A stretch of DNA of 64,000 nucleotides, taken from Protonemura montana (lineage: Eukaryota; Arthropoda; Insecta; Plecoptera; Nemouridae). The translations under genes were made by a program, and so were the position numbers. Under the pieces are notes generated by a model. It worked only from the letters and a program-made list of their open reading frames with translations, had not been told where the DNA came from and made no database searches. The stretch spans positions 7,568,001 through 7,632,000 of the forward strand of contig OX387611.1 in the NCBI GenBank assembly GCA_947568835.1, read 5' to 3'. This document shows, piece by piece, positions 40,801-50,753 of this stretch. Position 1 is the stretch's first letter. Each line of letters starts with the position of its first letter.

Positions 40801-43800
40801 CTACTAACTCATAAACAAAATTTCAGTTGTGATTTTTGTGGCAGCTCCAGTAAAAATTGTTATTTCTGCCAAATAATTCTCAAGATTGTTATAATCGTTA
40901 GAAAAATTATTTTAATTACTTGATAAACCAAAAATCTTGGGACAACACAAGCTTTTAGAGCAAAAAAAATCATGGACATCAGCAGATATGATTTGTCGTG
41001 TATTAAAAAATGACAGTTGGCCCAGATGTCATGCCAAAACAACAGGTGACGCCTCTGTTGGGAAAGTGTCTTCTCTCGCTAATTGGAGTATACCAATTCA
41101 AATAATAAATAGTCTTGTATTTTTCTGACCTCTAGCCAAGAAATTTTGGTACCAGCAAACATGGGACCAGCACGTGGCTATTGGGTGCTGTCGGAAAAGG
41201 GACAAACTTGCAAAACAAGCGACCTACCAGTGTGACATTTGCCAAAGGTACATTGATAGTATTTGGTTTCAACTTTCAAGACACTAAAGTCCAAGTCAGA
41301 GCGCTAATGCTAAAATTTCGACAACCTCCTAATTGCGGTAACAGTTTTGACCACTCGATGGCGCTTGCAGCTGTTCTCTCTAACAAACCTTTACAGTTAA
41401 ATTAATTGATTGTTAACCAGTCTCAAATGCGAGTAATCTGCAATTTATAACGAAATGAAATAACTCAACTCTTGAAATGACGATAACTCTATCTCAGAGC
41501 GACTACCATTTTTCTCAGTTGAGTAGAAATCCATCTGTGTATTTTTCTCAAAAATGGCTTAAAGTTAGCGCTGAGACTCTGAATTAACCTGTATGCACAA
41601 TGCTACTGAAAATATAAACCCATATGGAGTTCAATCAAGAAGACTTGGTTTGATTCCTAAACTAGGAACACATTAAAAATGTTATAAACTCTCAAAAGTT
41701 ATCGCCCAAACGGAGACTCAAACCTCAATCTCCACCTATCGCTAGTGTTGCTCTAGGTTAATAGTGTTCATATTAATAAAATAATGTGTGCATTGCAAGT
41801 ATTTGCAATTTAAATCAGATTTCTCACCATTAAGAATTATGGTTAGAATTGTTTTTGGCTTCTCTCTCTTTAAATGAGATTGATGACCCTAATAAGGGCT
41901 TGGATTCTCAAGGTTTCGACTATGCACGGCTCGTCATCTTCAGGAGACTGATCAATATTCTTTGCCAAAGGGTCGAAAATCCAGTCCCTTACCAGGACCG
42001 CCAATCTCTTCTAAACAGAGCAAAGCCGAAAAACACCACCCACGGCTCTGAAAAAGTCCATTTTACCATTTAGAATTATATTTGAAATTCAATTTCGCTC
42101 CCGATTCCCAGGATCCAAACGACGCGAGGTAACCTGAAGAAGCACCTTGCAATGCACCAGGGTCTAAAGCCGTTCGTTTGCGACACGTGCGGCGCTCGTT
42201 TCACCGCGCAAACGAGCCTCAACGAACACGTGCACAGGCACAGCGGTAAACGACCGTTTGTTTGCCACGTCTGCGGTAAGTCATTCGCGCAGTCGTCTGG
42301 GTTTCGACAGCACCTGGCGATTCACAACCGCGCAGACCAGTTTTTCTGCGAGTTCTGCAAAAAAGGGTGAGTTGGGATTTTAGACAAAAACTAAAAGAGA
42401 CAAACCTAGAGACAAGCTGTACAGACGTAAACTAGGCAAGCGGTGCTGGGAAATCTGATTTAAATTACAAATGCTTGCAATGTGCAATGTATTTTATCAT
42501 TAATAAAGAATAGGCAAACAAAAAGCGATTACTAATCTCCGATTAGGGAAGCAATGTTGTTGGTCAGAGATGACATGCTATATAGAAAGTGCCATCTTAT
42601 TTAATGAAATGCTTAAAAAGTAACAGATTTAACTTAAAAAATGATAGAGGTACTTATCTCTCAAGGGGTCGAGAGTATATGGACGTTTTAACTTTTAACA
42701 TTATTTCTTTTGCAATTCCAACCTCACAGTCAGTAAAGAGCAAACAAATAGAACGAGCAGGGGCCGGAATTTGAAATTTCATTTGTGAGAATTTCTACTT
42801 CAAATTTAAAATTTAAAAAGATTAACAACCTTTGCTTCATTCCAGTTTCAAACTGAACCGCTACTTAATGAAACATATCGAAACGATGCACATTGACGAC
42901 AACAAGTACAACTGCCACCACTGCGGGAAACTCTTCAAGCTCGGCGAATATCTGCGCAGACACATGAAGGCTGTTCATTCCGAGACGGAAAACATGGCGG
43001 AAAAACTCGAGCAAAAACCAGGGATAAAATCGGACGGTTTGGGCGATGTTACAGAGAAAGTTTGCGAAGGTCTTAGGTCCGGTGGCGAATTATTAGATCG
43101 GTCGGAGGACGAAATGGGAGCGGAAGATTCGCTAGGATTTATTGAAAACAATTCTGTTTATGAAAAAGAGGATGGCGAAGTGAATTGCAAAGGAGCAACT
43201 GGAAGGAACTTGCCAGTTGCGAAAGAAAAAGTAATCGAGAAAGGTTTAGTTTCAAGACCGATATTGATTGAAGCTTTCTGCAAAGACATCAAACCTGCAG
43301 CTGAGACACCAGAAAAAGAGACCGTTTTCGCATCGACAGATATGGCGAGTGAAAACGTAGCGGAACAAACGTTCGAATGGATGTGTGGCGTACCGACGGT
43401 CCAACCATGGGACAAAGGGACAAAAACAAAGTTTGGTCATACAGGGTCAGATCACAGGATCCTGGATATATGCGATGTGACCGTGGATGAAGAGGTAGAA
43501 GCTCCGCAAGCCATATCGAAAGGACTTTGCTCAGATACTCTTTCTGGTTTGCAAGTCCGCTTTTTAGTTTCGGAGCCCGACGAGGCAAACATTCTAGGTA
43601 AGTCTTTTGGTATGGTCATGGGTCTGTTAACGTAGCAGAGTGATTGCTGTTGTAATTAATAGCTTAGTAGTGAAATCTGAGCAGTTTGGCATGGCATAAA
43701 CATTGGTCCTCGTTAGATCACCGATGTTGAGCAACCCTGCACTGTGTCAGGTTTTAGATGGACAATCGCCATATATACGATCAGTTCTGTTTGGGAGAGA

Positions 43801-46698
43801 AGTTGCAAAGATGAAATAAGGAACACAACATCATTCGCCTTACTTATCAACCTTATGACGGCATTGATTTGTGGAGGAATCCTGTTGTTAGTGTTGTATC
43901 GTCCTTCCGAAGGGACGTTAAGTCAGGGATACCCTTGGTGCTCTTCGACAGGAGAGAACTACGTGCCGGCACCCGGTTTCCTTTTCTAGCTTCTAAGCTA
44001 TTTTGGCATCATTATTGTCCAGTTGCAAATTCAGTTGTAAACAGTTTTTATAATACAGTCTCTCGCTTACAGTTGACGACAAGCGGCCAAAAAAATCTCA
44101 ACCAGGATCGCGGCAGATCGTTCGGCCGTTTCCTTGCGCGGTCTGCTCAAAGTCCTTCAGCAAGCAGACGACGCTCGACTCGCACATGGGGTCGCACTCA
44201 ATGGACAGGCCGGTCGAGTGCGATGTTTGCTTGCATCGGTTCAACACAAAGCAAGAAGTCCAGAGGCATCTCGAGTCACATGGGGTCAACTCGGCAGACG
44301 AACGTAAGAGGATTGCTGTATTAGGATGAAATCTTATTTAAATTGCAAATGCTTGCAATGCGCGGGATATTTTATTATTAACAACACTATAACCGTCTCA
44401 AAAATTGATGCAAAATATAGCGTCACTAGAATCAGAGTGACTGTGAGTATTCACAGCCTCATAGTTCTACTCCTTGGACAACTGTCATTCTCATCAAATA
44501 CACTAGAATCGTCTCAAAAAGCCAGTGTCCAGATAGCTCATTGGTTCAGAGCAACACCCGCGATAGGTGGAGATCGGGGTTCGAGTCCGCGTTTGGGCAT
44601 CAATTTTTGAGACGGTTATAGTGTTGTTAATAATAATAAAAAAGTAAGAGGATTGCGGTTAAAGGTTTTGTCAGAGTCACAGTGCGAAGGTCAAACGTCT
44701 TGCCATGGGATTTGTAGGTTTTTTTAGTGGCACGTTAATACATCTTCTGAATGGTTGTTGCGTAGCAAATACCAAATTTATGGACTGTTAGGTTCTGAAC
44801 AGATCACTAAAAAACCGGTCCTTAGTCAGAGTCCCTATTCAATGTCCTGCCTTAAGGTCAGAGTAGGTATAGGTTTAGTCAGCTGATGTTAAACGTCATA
44901 AAATTGGGTGAAGGTCTACCCACAATTAACATAGCAATAAGCATAAGTACAAGCGCACCTTGAGTTGCGAATATGGCCGCATGCAAAGTAAGTGTTCTTT
45001 CAGCTGTCACTTGTGTTTTCAGAAGAGTCCATTTGAGGTTATATTGAAGTATATTACATGTTTACAGTAGAATTCCCAAGGCTAATGTTAAATGCCCTGC
45101 CATTGAGTTGACAAGTTTTAGTCAGATTTCCAACTATAACCCTAACCCTTTGGATAACATCTTTGTTATGTAATTATATTATGTAATTATTATGTTAAAC
45201 TTTGTTTCTTAAAATTTAACGTTTAGTCAGAGTCTCTAATAATAAGATTGCTTCCTCGTGTTTTCTGCAGTTCGATGCTCGGCTTGCGGCAAGCTGCACC
45301 TGCGACTGGCCGATCGAAAGCGTCACATCTGCGGCACCACACGGACGTACGACTGCGTTCGGTGCGACGCTGAGTTCGTACGACGCTCGCTGCTACATTC
45401 GCACGTAGCCGAACACCACAAAGCAAGCCTCGAGTGCAAGATCTGCGGAAAGTGAGTTAACAACTGTTTTTCGCTCTTTTTTTAGATCCGTTTTTACCAA
45501 AACCAACTTCTCTTCTTAACACGTACAGACACATTTTTGTTCAAATTTGCAGAAATAGTTTTCATAGCATCGAAATTGTTCAGATTTTATGTACGGTTTC
45601 GGTATTACCTTAACAATTTCCTTGACAACGGTTTAACAAACTTGAACTAAAATTAAGTGAACATAAAATACCGAAAGAAGTGTGCAGGGTACCTGTTTCC
45701 AAAGAAAAATAAAAGATTAAATATCAAAATAATTATGCTCATCTTCTACGCATCTCAAATTGCGTTGCGAAGCACTAATTGTTCTGCAAACCTCGCATGT
45801 GGTTCTACCAACTCTAACGCAATTGTACCGCTCCTCAGGTCAAGCACCACCGCGTCAAACCTTAAGAAACACATGGCCGTACACACGGGCGAGAAACCGT
45901 TTGTCTGCGAAGTTTGCGGAGCCCGTTTCACCGCAAACCAGAGCCTCAAGACGCACGCAGGCTTGCACGACGGGCAACGACCGTTTGTTTGCAGTGTCTG
46001 CGCGAAAACATTCGCGCAGAAGTCAAGCTTGACGCAGCACGAGATGCTGCACGATCGAGAGCCGCGATTCGCGTGCACGTTCTGCGATAAAAGGTGAGTC
46101 CAGTATCGGGTGAAGATGCTTAATGATGCCTAATAACCTGGGTAGCAGTTGCCATAGAGAGACTTTAAACCCGAGGGAACCATTTTGAGAGCCCCTGAAT
46201 TAGAGGTATCTAAAAAAACCCACTTGCCAAGTGGTTTCAACAGTTATTTTTGTGGTTTTCATATTTTTCACGACTTAAATGGTCAAAATTGGCCGAAAAC
46301 GTTTTTCAAAAAGTCTGAAATTAGCAAATTTATATCATGGAGTCTCCTCAGAATTGCCCCATAAGGATGGAATATCTGTGTAAGCTTTATCTGTGGCTGC
46401 CTTTGCTCCATGAAGAAGGAATTTCTACGTAAGCTTTATCTACGCTATTGTTGTGTTCCGCAGATTCAAGGTTGCCAGCTACCTCTGCCGTCACATTGCC
46501 GTCCTCCACACCGCCGAGAAGCGCTTCGGTTGCGCCGATTGCGGGAAGCGTTACGGCCTCCGCTCGGCGCTCGCCATCCACGAGCAGACGCACCGCGAGC
46601 GCTGGCGCTTCCAGTGCGAAGACTGCGACAAAACGTTCTGCGACAAGCGCTACATGCGGAGGCACTCGAAGAAAGAGCATGGGATGGATTTGCAGTAG
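37816..46698 (+). CDS. C2H2 zinc-finger protein with 19 fingers from duplicated exon blocks (10 exons)
   Basis: Exons 37816-37855, 38344-39496, 40273-40394, 41136-41247, 42112-42366, 42846-43597, 44073-44303, 45271-45451, 45839-46093 and 46464-46698 close in phase and give 1111 residues. Exon 2 has a long Lys/Gln/Pro-rich basic stretch before the fingers. There are 19 fingers; nos. 4 (LICLVC...HVAIGC) and 12 (LRCSAC...HIC) are C2HC. Exon 4 (41136-41247) is easily missed but makes fingers 4 and 5 perfect (CxxC-x12-H across both junctions). Exons 5 and 9 are both 255 bases, in the same phase, and encode matching fingers (GNLKKHLAMH...PFVC and SNLKKHMAVH...PFVC). The exons after them both start FKxxxYLxxHI. 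About 200 acidic residues separate the halves (in the 752-base exon). It is a probable nuclear regulator; target and orthologue unknown. Confidence 0.9.
39648..40045 (+). repeat. 5S-rRNA-derived SINE, full copy
   Basis: The head GGCGATCACCAAAGTTAAGC ... CAGGTTTTAGATGGATGACC aligns with 5S rRNA from its A box (GATCTCGGAAGCTAAGCAGG) to its C box (GGTTAGTACTTGGATGGGAGA). The family body follows (GAGAGAGGTTGGAGGGATGA ... GACGTTAAGCCGGTGGTTCC), then CGTTGTCAAGACAGTGGCTC. It lies in intron 2 of the 19-finger gene. Confidence 0.85.
41310..41600. repeat. Dispersed repeat family D, mixed-orientation copy
   Basis: AACCAGTCTCAAATGCGAGT is inverted relative to the 7.6 kb copy, while GCGCTGAGACTCTGAATTAA is direct. 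It is probably a rearranged or foldback copy in an intron of the 19-finger gene. Confidence 0.55.
41672..41826 (-). repeat. tRNA-like SINE, internally deleted copy
   Basis: CGCCCAAACGGAGACTCAAA ... CTCCACCTATCGC is the minus-strand tRNA-like part. It is joined to AATAAAATAATGTGTGCATT and GCAAGTATTTGCAATTTAAA, the terminal-repeat segment. The middle of the element is missing. A separate short end fragment (GATTTAAATTACAAATGCTT) lies at about 42450-42505. Confidence 0.75.
43680..43990 (+). repeat. 5S-rRNA-derived SINE
   Basis: Head CGTTAGATCACCGATGTTGA GCAACCC ... CAGGTTTTAGATGGA is 5S-like. The body GGGACGTTAAGTCAGGGATA ... CTCTTCGACAGGAGAGAACT follows. It starts about 80 bases after the exon ending at 43597 of the 19-finger gene. 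Confidence 0.8.
44319..44643 (+). mobile_element. tRNA-like SINE inserted at a splice donor
   Basis: Target duplication GTAAGAGGATTGC at 44304-44316 and 44644-44656. The left copy is the 5' splice site of the exon ending at 44303, so the insertion duplicated the donor sequence. The left inverted end (GATGAAATCTTATTTAAATT), A and B boxes, and AATAATAATAAA tail are all present. Confidence 0.9.
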
Positions 46699-46799
46699 AC
46701 GCTGTGTTTTTGTCGTTTTAACTAATCGTTATATACTCAAATTAATTTAAGAAGGTATTTAAATGTTTTTTAACTTTAAAAACAAAAATAATTATCAAG

Positions 46800-47245
46800 C
46801 ATTGGAGGTTCTATAGTAGATTCAACGTTTGGTAGCCATGGAGATGCTGAGATCACCTGACTGAGCTTCTCAATTCTGCTATCTCATGTTACCACGGGTA
46901 TATCATGACCTAGCATAGAAGGTTCAATGGTAGGTTCAACGTTTGGTAGCCATGGAGATGCTGAGATCGCCTGACAGAGCTTCTCAATTCTGCTATCTTA
47001 TGTTACCACGGGTATATCATAGACTAGCATAGGAGGTTCAATGGTAGATTCAACGTTTGGTGGCCATGGAGATGCTAAGATTGCCTGACTGAGCTTCTCA
47101 ATTCTTCCATCTGATATTACCACGGGTATATCATGGCCTAGCATAGGAGGTTCAATGGTAGATTCAACGTTTGGTAGCCATGGAGATGCTAAGATTGCCT
47201 GACTGAGCTTCTCAATTCTTCCATCTGATATTACCACGGGTAAAA
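46800..47245. repeat. Minisatellite, 114-bp unit, 4 copies
   Basis: GTTTGGTAGCCATGGAGATG recurs at 46827, 46941, 47055 and 47169. Each unit ends with TGTTACCACGGGTATATCAT or close variants. It starts 100 bases after the stop of the 19-finger gene and may be in its 3' UTR. The minus-strand 79-codon ORF here is an artefact of the 3n period. Confidence 0.92.
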
Positions 47246-47524
47246 TTGTAAATTAAGCCACTGTAAGCTTTACTAGGGCTTCACAACGCAATTTGAGTTG
47301 TGTTATAGTTATAGATAAGCATATCTTATTTTATTCCTTATTCCTTTATTTTTGTTTGGAAAGGGGTACACTTTCATGCTTCTTTTGTTATTTTCTGTTC
47401 ATTAAATTTTTGGTCATATTCGTACTGTAAAAATGTTGCCATGTTGTAATGGATCATATGGCGTACCCTGCATGTTTCTTTTGGTAATTTCCGTTCATTG
47501 CATTTTTGTTGAAATTTGTGAATA
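47246..47524. other. Short spacer before foldback element
   Basis: AT-rich, no gene. Together with 50106-50330 it may be an older repeat split by the foldback: the right part has ACTATTGGACCGATTTTGCT, a sequence type common in arthropod repeats. Confidence 0.3.
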
Positions 47525-50105
47525 GGGTCATTCCATGTGAAATAGGACCACTTTAAATGAGTTTTGACCTTGACCGACTCAGAATTTCATGAAATTCGGC
47601 ACACTTGTTCAGAATGTTGGTTTGAGTAAAAGTATTTTTTTGTTTGTTTTTTACTCGAAGAGTTCAAAAGTTACAGGGGGTTGAAGTTCGGGTGTTTTCA
47701 CCCCCCGCGCGCGTATCACCGTCACATTATATACTTTATCTCGGGTTGTATGACAGCTACAGAGTTCCAGGAGAGCTCATCTGAAAGCTAATTAAATTCT
47801 CTACTTGAATATATAATAATATGTACCACTTGGTTGATAGATATTTTATCTTGATTTTCTACATCTGCATTTTCAAAAAACGCCACTGGAAAAAACCCTC
47901 CCCTTTCATTTACCTAAAAAAAATGTATTAATGTTGCCAACATCTGAATGAATATTTGTGCCAAAATTCAGAGTTGGCCCTTCACAGGTTTTCAAGAAAA
48001 AAAATATCTTGTGTAAAAAAGTTTTTTATCAGGCAGTTCCAGAGCATAGATCCTATACCCACAATGCGTAAAAGCTCAGGCTTTTATCAACATGGTGAGT
48101 AATGCTCATTTTACATTTGATTGTGTTTGTTCCACTTTTCAATACACGTTTATTCTTGAAAGTACACTTTCATCAAGTGACATGTTGAAACTAGAAATGT
48201 GTGCAGAAGTCAAAAACTTATAATTTCTTGTCTGAACCTCAAACTTGATAACCTGCATTAGTTTCTCTTCACATATTTGTATTTCCAATTTATTGTTTAT
48301 GGCTCTTTTGCCCTTTTACAATATATCTACCACACATCACATTTGCATCACTTGCACCCAACCAAGGTACAAGTTGGCAAGCAGAATTTTACATAAATAC
48401 ACAAGAAGGTACAATAATAACATACATTTTTAATATTACAATAATTCACAATTCACTTTTGAAGAGTGTAGTAGTGAATTTATTGTCCACACCCTTAACA
48501 TTTTTTGTGTTTGTATAATTAAACAATGTGTTCAATTGGACAGTTCTTCAAAGAAGAGTTTGAAGAACATATGAACATTATTGGCAACTTGGAAAGTGAC
48601 AATCAGATTTTATTAGCATTGCGTTCAAAATGTGAAAATATTACATCAGTGTGCAGTTACATGAAAATACATTAAAATCCCCAACTTTGTTACTGCTTTC
48701 TTGGAAAAATCTTCATGCGAGTCATATTCGTCACCGGGGACACAAGTTTCAGCCGCTTCTTGAAACTCTTGATTGCATCACAGCGTTTTCTTTTCAAATA
48801 TAATTTAGATTTACCTTTTAGTCTTTTCCTGTTGAGTGGAGATACACCAAATGCAGCTTAAGACTGGTTAACTAGTTTTAACGCAGAATCTGTTTCCACG
48901 AAAGGTTGGTCAGGTTCAGCAGATTTCGTTGGTGTCTGAATGGAAATGGTATTTTATTCTTTTTGCTTTTGTGGTAGTAGTTTCCGACAGGTCGAGCATA
49001 ATTTATTCCCAGGAATAAGTTCCACAATCTCCAGATATTTATTTCTGTATGTTAAATTAATTGATGTCAATCTTTTACCTCTGTGTGTGCCAGTGTGTGT
49101 TTTGAAAGGATCACAGCACGACTTGTTGCCAAGGCAATAATGTACAAGAAATGTATTTTCATGTAACTGGATACTGATGTAATATTTTCACATATTGAAC
49201 GGAATGCTAATAAAATTTGATTGTCACTTTCCAAGTTGCCAATAATGTTCATATGTTTTTCAAACTCTTCTTTCAAGAAATGTCCAATTGAACACATTTT
49301 TTAATTATACAAACACAAAAAATGTTAAGGGTGTGGACAATAAATTCACTACTACACTCTTCAATATGTGAAGAGAAACTAATGCAGGTTATCAAGTATG
49401 AGGTTCAGACAAGAAATTATAAGTTTTTGACTTCTGCACACATTTCTAGTTTCAACATGTCACTTGATGAAAGTGTACTTTCAAGAATAAACGTGTATTG
49501 AAAAGTGGAACAAACACAATCAAATGTAAAATGAGCATTACTCACCATGTTGATAAAAGCCTGAGCTTTTACGCATTGTGGGTATAGGATCTATGCTCTG
49601 GAACTGCCTGATAAAAAACTTTTTTACACAAGATATTTTTTTTCTTGAAAACCTGTGAAGGGCCAACTCTGAATTTTGGCACAAATATTCATTCAGATGT
49701 TGGCAACATTAATACATTTTTTTTAGGTAAATGAAAGGGGAGGGTTTTTTCCAGTGGCGTTTTTTGAAAATGCAGATGTAGAAAATCAAGGTAAATTAGC
49801 TGTCCACCAAGTGGAACATATTATTATATATTCAAGTAGAGAATTTAATTAGCTTTCAGATGAGCACTCCTGGAACTCTGTAGCTGTCATACAACCCGAG
49901 ATAAAGTATATAATGTGACGGTGATATGCGCGCGGGGGGTGAAAACACTCGAACTTCAACCCCCTGTAACTTTTGAACTCTTCGAGTAAAAAACAAACAA
50001 AAAAATACTTTTACTCAAACCAACATTCTGAACAAGTGTGCCGAATTTCATGAAATTCTGAGTCGGTCAAGGTCAAGGGTGGTCCTATTTGACATGGAAT
50101 GACCC
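47525..50105. mobile_element. 2.6 kb foldback element with long inverted arms
   Basis: The termini GGGTCATTCCATGTGAAATA and its complement (ending TGACCC at 50105) are flanked by AATA on both sides. The left arm, 47525 to about 48675, is matched by about 49150-50105. A segment of about 190 bases (48275-48460) is present only in the left arm. The central loop (48676-49149), read on the minus strand, has a decayed coding trace with CCDPFKTHTG and PGNKLCSTCRKLL, like a Cys-rich DNA-binding module of a transposon protein, broken by stops. The superfamily was not identified. Confidence 0.85.
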
Positions 50106-50753
50106 AATACCGTTGCCATTGAATTTATGAAATCTGAAAATGTTTGTAAATTTTGAATAGTTTAAAAACTATTGGACCGATTTTGCTGAAAATTAAACTG
50201 GGTCTAAGTTGAGATCACAAAAATGTTTCCTTCAAATTTGGTCCAAATCAGTGCAGGTGTTTGGGCACTAGAGCGCAAACAAACACCCATGCCCACAAAC
50301 AATAAAATAAATAAGCAAGGGAATTTTTTATGGAGTAAGTGAAATTTGATAGTTTGTTCCACTCAATAAAAATGAAAAATGCATAATTTTTTTAATTGTA
50401 TGTTTCTTATTCCAATGAGCTGCTAATAATGAGCTGTAAGGATCGTCAGGGACAAACATTTGAAGATATATGCTCTACATTTAAAAACGTTAAAATGTTA
50501 TCATTATTTATTGTATGTTGAAATAAAAGCCTTGTTACATAAAGACATTTTTTTCCCTACGAGTGTTTTAAAAATTTGACTTCAGCGCGGCAAGTGGAGT
50601 GGCTTTGGCACAGTACAATTTTCTGCCACGAGGTGGTACTGACATCGTCTGCAAGATTTTTTAGGCTCAAGGACAAGTGTGACAAGATTGTTCCCGACTT
50701 GTACAGAGTGCAATAGTTTAAGTTAGTTTAATTTAATAATCACACCATAAAAA
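50106..50753. promoter_or_regulatory. 5' flank of Tim23 gene
   Basis: The first 230 bases look like repeat debris. The rest should contain the Tim23 promoter and 5' UTR. No defined motif recognised. Confidence 0.4.

Noticed and set aside
42832..43635. Possible separate small zinc-finger gene starting inside 42832
   Set aside because: The upstream part is intron; the acceptor at 42845 and phase join it to the 19-finger gene.
46998..47237. 79-codon minus-strand repetitive ORF
   Set aside because: Made by the 114-bp minisatellite; no start context or family signal.
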